From assembly GCA_016926235.1 (NCBI GenBank), contig JAFGOZ010000716.1, positions 1 through 64,000 on the forward strand: DNA of 64,000 nt, written 5' to 3'. Below are positions 1 through 8,862 of the stretch, piece after piece. Numbering within the stretch: the stretch's first letter is position 1; every line of letters begins with the position of its first letter. The position numbers and the translations under genes were made by a program. This DNA is from Bacteroidales bacterium (GTDB lineage Bacteria > Bacteroidota > Bacteroidia > Bacteroidales > UBA10428). A model generated the notes under the pieces. That model had not been told where the DNA came from, did not search any database, and saw nothing but the letters and a program-made list of their open reading frames with translations.

Positions 1-13
1 AAATATTTGTTTA

Positions 14-145
14 TCCACTACGTGGAATATATTGCTTTTGTAATGTCTTATTCTACAATACTTAATCCGCTACGCGGAATTTCGCCGCAGGCGACTAAGT
101 ATTGTAGAAAAAATGACCCCCTGGTTTGAAATACCTCGTAGAGGT
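14..145. repeat. Cluster of four mini-hairpins, two inside a long stem
   Basis: Four small palindromes each have a 5-bp stem and 3-nt loop: TCCAC-TAC-GTGGA (14-26), TCCGC-TAC-GCGGA (66-78), TCGCC-GCA-GGCGA (82-94) and ACCTC-GTA-GAGGT (133-145). The two central ones are enclosed by a 17-bp imperfect inverted repeat (51-67 with 93-109, 16 of 17 paired), which would fold as a three-way junction. The first two hairpins differ by a compensating base pair. This looks like a REP-like intergenic element; no transposase is visible. The repeat structure is directly seen; its class is inferred. Confidence 0.6.
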
Positions 146-242
146 TTGACAAAATGGGCATTATAGCATTATTACAATAATTTGCTCGGACACTATTGAA
201 AAAAATACAAATAATTTAACAATAAATGATATGGCTCCATTT

Positions 243-250
243 TACATTTG
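243..250 (+). promoter_or_regulatory. Candidate -7 box TACATTTG upstream of the 278 lyase
   Basis: TACATTTG matches the Bacteroidota -7 consensus TAnnTTTG and lies 28 bases before the ATG at 278. No clear TTTG -33 box is seen at the usual spacing. An in-frame TTG at 248 lies inside this box, which argues against using it as the start codon. Confidence 0.35.
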
Positions 251-277
251 GATATTTTTTACGTTAAAATAATTTAT

Positions 278-1738
278 ATGAAAAGGTTTTTATTAATTAT
301 CACCATTATAACTTTCGTTTCCCGGAATTTTGGGTATGGCCAGACTGATGGGTTTGGTGTAACAAACGGAGGTAATTCCGGTGCAACAGTAACCGTTAAT
401 AATGAAGTTGATTTTCAATCCTATGCAGGATCAGGCTCCCCGTATATTATAAGAATAGATGGGACAATTGATGTAGGTTCAGGTGTTAATGTAACAAGCA
501 ATAAAACAATTATGGGGATTGATGAAAATTCTACTATCATAGGCCCGATTAATATAAGTAATGGTTCAAACAATGTAATTGTAAAATATCTGAATATTAC
601 CAATCCATCAGGTGATGGCATCACAATAAGGGAAGGATCGCATGTTTACGTAAGTCATTGTACTGTATATGATTGTGGTGATGGCTGCATAGATGTGACT
701 GTTCAGTCTGATTTTGTTACTATTTCGTACTGCAGGTTCTTCTATGAAGATGTTTCTGTTCACAAATTTGCAAATCTAATTGGAGCAAGTGATACAGATA
801 CGTTGGACAGAGGCAAACTGCATGTGACATTTCATCATAACTGGTGGGACAGAGGCTGTGATTCCCGGATGCCAAGAGCCAGGTTTGGCAGGGTACATAT
901 GTATAATAATTACTTTAGTTGCAGGGATAATAATTACGCCAGTCGTTCAAGAATTGAAGCACAAATCTTTTCAGAATATAATTATTATGACAGCATTAGG
1001 GATCCGTTTACGGTAGAAGATGGAGGAATTGCAAAAAGTATAGGTAATATCTATTACAAATGCTATAACTCCATATACCCGGGAACTGACAGCGTTTTCA
1101 GTCCAGACTATTCCTATTCATATACATCTGCTGAATGTGCAAAAAAAGAAGTGATGTTTATGGCGGGTAACATTCCTCAGGATAGAATATTTAAAGGTAC
1201 GATAACAAGAAAAACAGATTATGAATCTTTGGTAATAGTACAAAATGTTGAAATGGATAGCATACAATATAGTTGGATAAATGCGGATTCTGTTGATGCA
1301 ATTGGCCTTCCAACAGGAATTACCACAGTGAAAAATTTTAATACCAACACTCTTAAACTACAAGGAATCCCAACTGATACGGGCATGTTTATTATAACCA
1401 TCGCTTCTATTGGTTGTGCAGTAGGTGATACTAGAATTGATACAATAAAGGTATTAGACAGTTCAACTGGAATAAAAAATTTAATGGGTTATAATACAGC
1501 TGCTTTGGTATTTCCAAATCCATCAAACAAAAAATGTACTATATCTCTGGAACAATTAAATGATAAAATAAATGAGGTAATTGTATATGATGTAAATGGC
1601 AAGCTGGTTTATCGGCAATCCTTCAGCAATAACCCGTTAATTAATATTAATCATAATTTAAATCAGGGAATTTATATCCTCCAGGTTATAGGACAAAATG
1701 GAATATATTTTAACAAGCTCTTGGTCAAAGATATTTAA
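278..1738 (+). CDS. Secreted pectate lyase (PL1) with T9SS sorting tail
   Basis: Predicted extracellular endo-acting lyase cleaving alpha-1,4-galacturonan by beta-elimination. The start is the ATG at 278, giving 486 residues, a Lys/Arg start and a hydrophobic signal segment. An in-frame TTG ten codons upstream overlaps a promoter-like box. A parallel beta-helix with Asn/Ile-rich rungs spans about residues 25-290. It contains VYVSHC and the PL1 signature RMPRAR at R197-R202; by family knowledge the first and third Arg match PelC Arg218 and Arg223. A putative Ig-like module spans about 295-395. Residues about 410-486 form a type A T9SS tail beginning FPNPSN, so surface delivery or release is expected. 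The gene is monocistronic as far as the window shows and converges on the regulator gene with 78 bases between them. Exact PL1 subfamily and substrate methylation preference cannot be judged. Confidence 0.88.
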   Translation: MKRFLLIITIITFVSRNFGYGQTDGFGVTNGGNSGATVTVNNEVDFQSYAGSGSPYIIRIDGTIDVGSGVNVTSNKTIMGIDENSTIIGPINISNGSNNVIVKYLNITNPSGDGITIREGSHVYVSHCTVYDCGDGCIDVTVQSDFVTISYCRFFYEDVSVHKFANLIGASDTDTLDRGKLHVTFHHNWWDRGCDSRMPRARFGRVHMYNNYFSCRDNNYASRSRIEAQIFSEYNYYDSIRDPFTVEDGGIAKSIGNIYYKCYNSIYPGTDSVFSPDYSYSYTSAECAKKEVMFMAGNIPQDRIFKGTITRKTDYESLVIVQNVEMDSIQYSWINADSVDAIGLPTGITTVKNFNTNTLKLQGIPTDTGMFIITIASIGCAVGDTRIDTIKVLDSSTGIKNLMGYNTAALVFPNPSNKKCTISLEQLNDKINEVIVYDVNGKLVYRQSFSNNPLININHNLNQGIYILQVIGQNGIYFNKLLVKDI

Positions 1739-1816
1739 ACATTAACGCTTTAAGGCCTCCAGATCGAAATTAAATACATAAGATAATATTTTAAAACAGA
1801 AAAGAAAATTACTCTG

Positions 1817-4800
1817 TCAGCCTTTCATTTTATCTCGATATTCAGTTGGTGTCATTCCTGTATATTTCTTAAAGCATTTGCTAAAATAAGCGGGCTCGTT
1901 AAAACCTACCTTGTAAGCAATTTCAGAAAAGGTTAAATGTTCAGCTTCCATAAGTTGAATTGCTCTTTTTATCCTCATTTCGAGAATAAAATCTACCGGA
2001 GATAAGCCGATTATTGATTTTAATTTTTTATAGAATTTAGTCCTGCCTAAAGAAAGGCTTTTGGCGAAATCATCGATTTTAATATCTGAAGATTCAATAT
2101 TGTTTTCAATGTACTCCATTACCTTTTGGATAAAATGATCATTTACCGGGTTTATTTTTGGGACAGAAGGGGTAAGTTCCAATTTTTGAGCCTGCTTTCT
2201 ATCCCTTTTAGTAAATAATTCAAGGTAATATTCCTTTAAGAATTTTCTTTGTCCTATTATACTTGAGATTTTTGCTTTCAGGTATTTTGAACTAAAGGGT
2301 TTTGGCAGATATTCATCAATACCGTACTCAAGTCCTTTTATTCTATCTTCGATTGTACTTTTTGCGGATAAAATTATAATAGGAATATGATTGACAGAAT
2401 TTTCCTGCTTTATTTTTTGCACCATTTCCAGTCCATCCATAACAGGCATCATAACATCGCTTATGATTATATCAGGAACAACATCCAGGGCTTTTTTATA
2501 TCCATCCATACCATTTACTGATGTAAATACCTGGTAATCATCTTTTAGTATTTTTTTTATAAACTGTCTTAGTTCTGCATTGTCCTCAACTACCAGAATA
2601 ACAATTTTATCAGTTGTTGCAAATTCTTCCGAAACTTCAATTGATTCGGCTAATATTTGCGCTCCATCATCTAAAATAAATTCAGCTAGAGGATCATTCT
2701 CAAAGTTTGATCTTTCAGTAGGTATAATAACTTTAAACTCAGTACCCTTACCTGGTTCACTTTTTACTTCAACTGTCCCATGCAACAATTGAACCATTTC
2801 TTTTACCAGCGATAAACCAATTCCTGTTGAAGGTTGAAGAAAACTTTTTTGAATAATTGTTTCAAAACGTTGAAATATATCATCCAGTTTTGTTTTGCTT
2901 ATACCAATTCCTTCGTCCTTTACAATAATAATAAAGTTATTATCTTTCCTGCTGATTTTAACAAATACATTTTTTCCTTTTGGCGTAAATTTTATAGCAT
3001 TTGAAAGCAAATTATAAAATATCTTTTCCAGTTTGTCTTTATCTGAATAAATATTGAAGACTGCCAGATCAGAATAAAAATTTAACTTTATCTGTTTTTC
3101 TTTCGCTAAATGGCTAAAATCGTTTGTAATTTTCTCAATAAAACGAATTCCATCAAAGTATTCAATCACAACTTTCATTTTATTCGTCTGCACTTTTCTA
3201 AAATCCAATATTTGATTAATAAGACGGAGTAACCTGTTTGTATTGGATTGTACTAAGAGCAAGCTTTCCTTCATTGGTTTTGAGAGCTCTTCTTTTTCGA
3301 GGATTTCTGTTATCGGATTTGATATCAGTGTGATGGGGGTGCGCAATTCATGGGAAACATCAGTGAAAAACTGCAATTTCATTTGGCTTAACTGTTTCTC
3401 AATATTAACCTGGTTTCTTAGGCGATAGATATATATGAAAATGTAGACTGTGATTGATAATACAGTAATAAAGCCAAGAAAATAGACTAACCATGCCCAA
3501 CGGGTTTCCCAAAATGTAGGTATAACGGAAATAGATAAAGCCTTTGTATTATCAACCCAAACCCCATCACTATTCGTAGATTTTACCATAAAGGTATATT
3601 CTCCTTTTTTCAGGTTCAGGTAGTTTGCCGATCGGTTATTTTTCTCATAATTCCAATCGTTTTCAAAACCTTCCAGCCGCCAGGCATATTCAATTCTATC
3701 AGGATCAATAAAGTCAAAAGCAGCAAAGTGAAAAATGATATTTCTTTCATGTGGATAAATAACTATCTTTTGGGAACTATTTACTTTACGTTTTGAATTA
3801 TTACTTTGAACAATAATTGAAGTAAAAGCCATAGGAGGGATGAAGGTATCATTTTTTATTTCATAGGGGTTCATCATTACTATTCCATTTTCAGTAGCAA
3901 ATACAAAATCCTTAAATCTCCTTATGGGAAGGGCTTCCGTTAAAACATAACTTTGATGGAGGAATGGCGTACTAAAATTTTCAAAGCTTTTATGATCCGG
4001 GTTAAAGCGGGTAAGCCCATTTTCAGAAACTATCCACAAATTTTTGTTATTGTCTTCCAGCATTGACATTGTTATATCTGATGCCAAACCATCTCTTACA
4101 GTATATGATTGGAATGCAATGCTATCAGAAAGCAAGTTGTCAGAAACAATTCTGTTTATACCTCCGTTTGAGGTGCATAAGTATATGTTGCCCCTGCTAT
4201 CCTGATAAATATGCATAATGTCGTTGGCAGATAAACTTGAACTATTGGTTCTTTGCCCTTCGTTTTGGTAAAATGTTATTTTCTCCGGGCTATTATAAAA
4301 AGCAGAATAAGTTAGTAAACCCTCTGTGGTGGCAATCATTATTACACTATCATCTGATTCAGAAATATACCTGATCCTGGAGAACTTACTTTTTGGATAA
4401 CCTTTTAAATCATTACTTTTATTGATGAACCGGATTTTTCCATCGGCTTTGGTTTTAACCAGATTGAGCCCTCCTCCATATGTGCCAATCCATATATTCT
4501 GACGACTATCCCTGAAGATCGAATTAATCCTGTTGTTATTTAAACTATAGGGATCCAGAGAGTCATTTGCATAATGATGAATAGTATATGAAAAAGCGGT
4601 CTTTTTCTTTAAAATATACAAACCTTTTTGCCGGGTACCAATCCATATAGTATGATCATCATCCTGAAACATGCAATAAGGACTGATTACAAAACTACCT
4701 CTCTTCTTTTTTATTGAGCCGTCTTCGTGTAAAAAACCTAAAAAGCAATCACCAGAATCATATAAAGCAATTTGATCAAATTTTTCACCTATCCAAACAG

Positions 4801-6172
4801 TATTATCCTTATCGTTTAACATACTCCTTATTTCTTTTCCAGAACTCATATCACTAAACTTAAATGACGAAGGAAGAAATGTAACATTTGCTATTCCATC
4901 TTCATTATACGGAACATACCATAAAAAGCCTCTCCTGTCATAATTATAGGATTGCATATCCGGAAGAAACTTTGAATTGGTATCTCCCGGATCAGTAAGG
5001 TAATATTTTAAGTCTCCTGTTTTCCTGTCGAAGTAGCAAAAATGGCATCCCTTTGGCATAAGGCTTAAATTTCCATAAGGATCTTCATGTATCAGGGTTC
5101 TTGTACTTTTATTGGTAATATTTATCTTATCTTTTGGATACATAAAATGTTGAGCATCATCGTTTTCAACATTTAGCCTCACTACTCCGATATCATTTGT
5201 AAACAACCATAAATCTCCAGCAATGTCTTTATATATGGAGAGTACATCATTGCTTTTCTGGGAGCGGGTTTTTATATTATAATGTTGAAAATTTTCTGAA
5301 GAAACATCATAAATGTATAATCCATTATCCGTTCCAATTCCCAGTTTTGAATTGCCAAGATCTGTCAGTACATATATTTGATTCCATTCTGGTAATGGAT
5401 TAATGATATCTGCTGAGTTTTTTAATGGAACATACACAGCAAATTCCCCATTTTTTGAAGCAAGATATTTCTTTCCATTGACCTCTGCCAGCCAATGAAA
5501 GGGTATTGTGCTTTCAATTTTCTTCGACCCGATTACAAACGGCCCTTTATCAGTGAAAACCCATTCGTCACCTTCCTTATCCAATACAATATTTAGAATG
5601 TTTCCACTCTTTAGTTTCGAATTTTCTGTATCATAAATTTCAAATGTATAATCAGAAATCCGTTTACTTTCAGCAACACGTATATTATATTTCCCATCTC
5701 GTGTAATTATCCATAACACCCCTGTTTTAAAATAAATCACATCCAGTATATCGAGCTTGTGGTTTGTCTTTTCCATAACAGGATGAAACAAGTCAATAAA
5801 TTTCTCATTTCTAGTATCGAAAAGATATATCTGGCCACTGTAGCTTTTACACCATAGGTTACCATATTTGTTTAAGTGGATTTCACTGATCCTGTTATCG
5901 AGTAAAGATGGACTGTCCTGAGGATATGATTTATAGTTTTTAAAGGTATAGCCATCGAAGCGGTTTAACCCGTTCCAGGTGTGTATCCATATAAAGCCTC
6001 TTTCATCTTGTAAAAATCCTTCAGCATTGCTTTGCGACAATCCGTCATTGGTAGAATATTTATGTACCTGAATTACAGGTTGGGCATAAATTAACTTCAG
6101 GGGAACAACCAATAGTAAAATACTATTCCTTAATACACTCATTTGTTTTTTGTTATCTATGTAAACAGACAA
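1817..6172 (-). CDS. Hybrid two-component system regulator (HTCS), regulator 1
   Basis: Inner-membrane sensor-regulator in one chain, the usual controller of SusCD polysaccharide loci. After a signal peptide (about residues 11-31) come repeated propeller blades of the Reg_prop type (motifs such as GFIWIHTWNGLNRFDG and NIWIGTYGGGLN) to about residue 790, then a Y_Y_Y domain. One membrane span follows at about 888-914. The HisKA H-box is FFTDVSHELRTP with phospho-acceptor His941. A HATPase (GIGLSLVKEM), a receiver with Asp1239 in SDVMMP, and a C-terminal AraC-type DNA-binding domain (about 1350-1451) complete it. Length and order are typical. Two in-frame ATGs are possible (6172 or 6142); the second gives a more compact signal peptide and neither has a clear ribosome site. 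Divergent from the 7059 operon, so it most likely senses a pectic oligosaccharide and activates that operon. Confidence 0.92.
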   Translation of the reverse strand: MSVYIDNKKQMSVLRNSILLLVVPLKLIYAQPVIQVHKYSTNDGLSQSNAEGFLQDERGFIWIHTWNGLNRFDGYTFKNYKSYPQDSPSLLDNRISEIHLNKYGNLWCKSYSGQIYLFDTRNEKFIDLFHPVMEKTNHKLDILDVIYFKTGVLWIITRDGKYNIRVAESKRISDYTFEIYDTENSKLKSGNILNIVLDKEGDEWVFTDKGPFVIGSKKIESTIPFHWLAEVNGKKYLASKNGEFAVYVPLKNSADIINPLPEWNQIYVLTDLGNSKLGIGTDNGLYIYDVSSENFQHYNIKTRSQKSNDVLSIYKDIAGDLWLFTNDIGVVRLNVENDDAQHFMYPKDKINITNKSTRTLIHEDPYGNLSLMPKGCHFCYFDRKTGDLKYYLTDPGDTNSKFLPDMQSYNYDRRGFLWYVPYNEDGIANVTFLPSSFKFSDMSSGKEIRSMLNDKDNTVWIGEKFDQIALYDSGDCFLGFLHEDGSIKKKRGSFVISPYCMFQDDDHTIWIGTRQKGLYILKKKTAFSYTIHHYANDSLDPYSLNNNRINSIFRDSRQNIWIGTYGGGLNLVKTKADGKIRFINKSNDLKGYPKSKFSRIRYISESDDSVIMIATTEGLLTYSAFYNSPEKITFYQNEGQRTNSSSLSANDIMHIYQDSRGNIYLCTSNGGINRIVSDNLLSDSIAFQSYTVRDGLASDITMSMLEDNNKNLWIVSENGLTRFNPDHKSFENFSTPFLHQSYVLTEALPIRRFKDFVFATENGIVMMNPYEIKNDTFIPPMAFTSIIVQSNNSKRKVNSSQKIVIYPHERNIIFHFAAFDFIDPDRIEYAWRLEGFENDWNYEKNNRSANYLNLKKGEYTFMVKSTNSDGVWVDNTKALSISVIPTFWETRWAWLVYFLGFITVLSITVYIFIYIYRLRNQVNIEKQLSQMKLQFFTDVSHELRTPITLISNPITEILEKEELSKPMKESLLLVQSNTNRLLRLINQILDFRKVQTNKMKVVIEYFDGIRFIEKITNDFSHLAKEKQIKLNFYSDLAVFNIYSDKDKLEKIFYNLLSNAIKFTPKGKNVFVKISRKDNNFIIIVKDEGIGISKTKLDDIFQRFETIIQKSFLQPSTGIGLSLVKEMVQLLHGTVEVKSEPGKGTEFKVIIPTERSNFENDPLAEFILDDGAQILAESIEVSEEFATTDKIVILVVEDNAELRQFIKKILKDDYQVFTSVNGMDGYKKALDVVPDIIISDVMMPVMDGLEMVQKIKQENSVNHIPIIILSAKSTIEDRIKGLEYGIDEYLPKPFSSKYLKAKISSIIGQRKFLKEYYLELFTKRDRKQAQKLELTPSVPKINPVNDHFIQKVMEYIENNIESSDIKIDDFAKSLSLGRTKFYKKLKSIIGLSPVDFILEMRIKRAIQLMEAEHLTFSEIAYKVGFNEPAYFSKCFKKYTGMTPTEYRDKMKG

Positions 6173-6212
6173 ATACTTGTTAAGATTTTTGGAATCACTG
6201 TAATAATGAACT

Positions 6213-6220
6213 CAAAATTA
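6213..6220 (-). promoter_or_regulatory. Candidate -7 box for regulator 1
   Basis: On the minus strand the sequence reads TAATTTTG, matching TAnnTTTG, about 40 bases before the regulator start at 6172. A TTTG (6237-6234, minus) lies 13 bases further upstream, closer than usual, and is inside the first copy of the bipartite repeat. If real, binding at that repeat would directly affect transcription of the regulator gene. Confidence 0.3.
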
Positions 6221-6230
6221 AAAATTATAT

Positions 6231-6267
6231 GAACAAATAGTATAAGATTCTTACCAGATATTCCAAT
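6231..6267 (+). promoter_or_regulatory. Bipartite repeat, copy 1 (candidate HTCS operator)
   Basis: GAACAAATAGTATAA, nine non-conserved bases, then CAGATATTCCAAT. The 15- and 13-base arms are identical in copy 2 exactly 600 bp downstream, while the spacer differs completely, as expected for a protein-binding site selected in two blocks. A TTTG box (6292-6295) follows at offset 61. It lies about 60 bp upstream of the regulator 1 start on the other strand. Confidence 0.6.
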
Positions 6268-6830
6268 CTCAGGATTAATCACAGAAATATCTTTGTAAAG
6301 TGAAGTACTACTATTCATTTTTTGATTCTTATATTAAAGTCTTTAGCTTATGAAGAAAAAATCATATCATTATTATTTTTTGATTAAACAGAAGATATTC
6401 TCAAGAAAAATTTTTCAAGATATAATTTTGGGATATGTTGATTGATTTTATTAGTTTGTAAAACCTGGCACATATAAAATTAAAGGTAGGTTGGGTTAAT
6501 ACGGGATCAGGTGCCTTTTAGTTGAATAATGCATTGACAGATCTACCCAAGAATAAGGGTAAAAATAAGGCCAAATCAACAAAATGTATTGTTTAACCTG
6601 AGAAAAGGTGCCTGATTTTAAATTTTAATCCCGAAACTAATAGTATTATGTGTATTGCTTACCAGATACAATATTTGAATTCTGGCCAAATCGCCTTACA
6701 AATTAGTGTTTTTATCTTTTACTCCATTAATATCTAATATAAGAGCGTAGCATCAATTATAAATTAATAATGATTTTATCAGATTCCAATGATGAATATT
6801 TTATTGAATATACCAATCCTACAACATATT

Positions 6831-6867
6831 GAACAAATAGTATAACTTATTAAACAGATATTCCAAT
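6831..6867 (+). promoter_or_regulatory. Bipartite repeat, copy 2 (candidate HTCS operator of the main operon)
   Basis: Same two arms as copy 1 with a different 9-base spacer. A TTTG box at 6891-6894 follows at offset 60, and TTACTTG at 6911-6917 could be a weak -7 element. This places the repeat just upstream of a -33 region, the position of an activator site, about 190 bp before the ATG at 7059. Confidence 0.6.
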
Positions 6868-7058
6868 AGTAGTTATACCTGCTGAATAACTTTGCGATAG
6901 TAATGAATTATTACTTGAAAAATTAACTAAAAAATGGATTTTGATTTATTAAATTTAAAGTATTAATAGTTATCGGTTGATCATCAGTCCAATAGAATAT
7001 AGTAGATTTATTTATGACAGTGGTTATAAAATGGGATTAAAACTAAATAATAATAGAA

Positions 7059-8819
7059 ATGAATTATAAAGTTCTCTTAGTAATATTTTTGATTATGTGT
7101 TATACATCATCTGGACAGGCTCCAATCATCTCTATTCCTGATGGATATGCAGGTTCATCAGCTACAACCGGCGGAGGCACTGCAACTCCTGTTACGATTT
7201 CAACGGAATCTGATTTTAAATCAGCGGTGGATAATGATAATCCGGCTGTAATTTACGTGGATGGATTATTAAATGTAGGGGATGTTTCCATAGGATCAAA
7301 TAAAACCATTGTTGGTTTAACAACATCCTCAGGCCTTACAGGGGGAAGGGTAAGCGTGCAAGGGACTAATTATATTTTCAAGAATCTTACTTTTGGTCCA
7401 GCAAGCGCTGATGTTATGGAGCTAAGCGGGGCTACAAAAGTATTTATTACCAAATGCAGCTTCCATGATGCCGGTGACGAACTTCTTTCCATAGTCCGGG
7501 AAACCGATTATGTGACAGTATCCTGGTGTAAGTTCTATTTCGATAATTCCCATGATCATGCGTTCGGCCATCTTATAGGAAATAGGGACGATCGTACAAC
7601 CGATCGTGGAAAATTACATGTTACCATGCACCATAACTGGTATGCTCATGGTATCAGGGGAAGACAACCCAGGGTAAGATATGGCCATGTTCATATTTAT
7701 AATAATTATTACAACAGCGTAGGAAGCGATTATTGCATAGGTACCGGTTATGAATGCCATATTAGGCTCGAGAATACACACTTTGAAAGTGTCAGCGACC
7801 CATGGGAAGAGCAAAATATTGGCGCACTGACAAGCGGTGGGGAAATTGGCTGGAGCAATTTAAAGTTTACAGGTTGTTCCCAACCAAATTACATACCTAA
7901 TTCTTATCCTGTATTTTCATTACCGTATAATTACAACATGTATCCTGTTGATTCAGTAAAAGATATTGTTAAAGAATGTGCTGGTAATGTGTTTTGTGAT
8001 CTCCAAAATACTCCGGCCGTTATTATTACCTCACCTTTGGATAATTCGGTTTTTCAGGAGAATTCAAATATTACCATCAATGCAAATGCATCAGTAAATA
8101 ATGGCAAAATTGCCAATGTTGAGTTCTATAATGACACCTTGCTTGTTGAAGACATTAGTACTCCTTATTCATATATTTGGGAGAATGTTCCATCAGGAAT
8201 ATATTCACTATCAGCAAGCGCAACAGATACTAATAATGTTACCGGCATGTCTGATATAGTAAAGATTTATGTGGGTAGTGGTGTGGCCATTACCGCACCT
8301 GCTGACAGCTCAGAATTTAATGAGCATGCCAATATTACAATTACTGCCCATGCGTGGGACGGGGGTGGCTCCATATCCAGCCTCGAGTTTTTTAGTGATA
8401 CAATCTCATTGGGTATTGATAACAGCGAGCCCTATTCTGCTACATGGAACGATTTACCTTCAGGTAGCTATATCCTCACAGCCAAAGCAAGAGATAATGA
8501 GAATAATATTTTCTCTTCTGATGTAGTGTCAATAAATGTGATTAGTAGTCCTGTCGGATATGCTTTCAGTTCTGTTAAAGCAGAGGATATAATTATATAC
8601 CCAAATCCAACATTAGGTGAATTAACTATAAATTTGAATGAAGTTTCTTCAGGTATTGCATATATACATATTTATAACAGTTATGGGGAACTGCTGATGA
8701 ATGAAAAACTAACAGGCAGAAGCCATGAACTTAGTATAAGAGAATTACCTAGTGGTATATATATAATTTTTCTTGCTACCCAGGAGGGAAATACCGTCAG
8801 AAAAATCATTAAAAACTAA
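7059..8819 (+). CDS. Secreted pectate lyase (PL1) with two Ig-like domains and T9SS tail
   Basis: Predicted extracellular pectate lyase, first gene of the long operon. Signal peptide at residues 1-19. A PL1 parallel beta-helix covers about 25-310, with TVSWCKFYFD, MHHNWY and the active-site motif RQPRVR at R202-R207 followed by YGHVHIYNNYY. Two Big_7-type Ig-like repeats follow (about 320-410 and 410-495), each starting with a I(T)SPxDxSxFxE-like strand. A T9SS tail with YPNPTLGE runs from about 512 to 586. The Ig modules probably act as spacers or carbohydrate-binding scaffolds. The SusC gene starts 43 bases downstream, and the candidate operator lies 190 bp upstream. Being first in the operon suggests it supplies the initial cut that feeds SusCD. 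Confidence 0.88.
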   Translation: MNYKVLLVIFLIMCYTSSGQAPIISIPDGYAGSSATTGGGTATPVTISTESDFKSAVDNDNPAVIYVDGLLNVGDVSIGSNKTIVGLTTSSGLTGGRVSVQGTNYIFKNLTFGPASADVMELSGATKVFITKCSFHDAGDELLSIVRETDYVTVSWCKFYFDNSHDHAFGHLIGNRDDRTTDRGKLHVTMHHNWYAHGIRGRQPRVRYGHVHIYNNYYNSVGSDYCIGTGYECHIRLENTHFESVSDPWEEQNIGALTSGGEIGWSNLKFTGCSQPNYIPNSYPVFSLPYNYNMYPVDSVKDIVKECAGNVFCDLQNTPAVIITSPLDNSVFQENSNITINANASVNNGKIANVEFYNDTLLVEDISTPYSYIWENVPSGIYSLSASATDTNNVTGMSDIVKIYVGSGVAITAPADSSEFNEHANITITAHAWDGGGSISSLEFFSDTISLGIDNSEPYSATWNDLPSGSYILTAKARDNENNIFSSDVVSINVISSPVGYAFSSVKAEDIIIYPNPTLGELTINLNEVSSGIAYIHIYNSYGELLMNEKLTGRSHELSIRELPSGIYIIFLATQEGNTVRKIIKN

Positions 8820-8862
8820 TATCATATAAACCTTAAAATATCAGATATTAAACCAATAACCT

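Larger units (their letters stand above)
6173..7058. other. 886-bp divergent intergenic region with duplicated regulatory module
   Basis: No convincing gene. It holds two copies of a bipartite 37-bp repeat (6231-6267 and 6831-6867), candidate promoters for both directions, and an imperfect inverted repeat built on AGGTGCCT (6507-6520 with 6604-6617). A 31-codon open frame at 6350-6445 resembles nothing I know. The 560 bp between the repeat copies could be the remnant of a lost gene or simply spacer. Confidence 0.6.

Noticed and set aside
248..277. TTG start extending the first lyase by ten codons
   Set aside because: It lies within a TACATTTG promoter-like box and the ATG at 278 gives a proper signal peptide.
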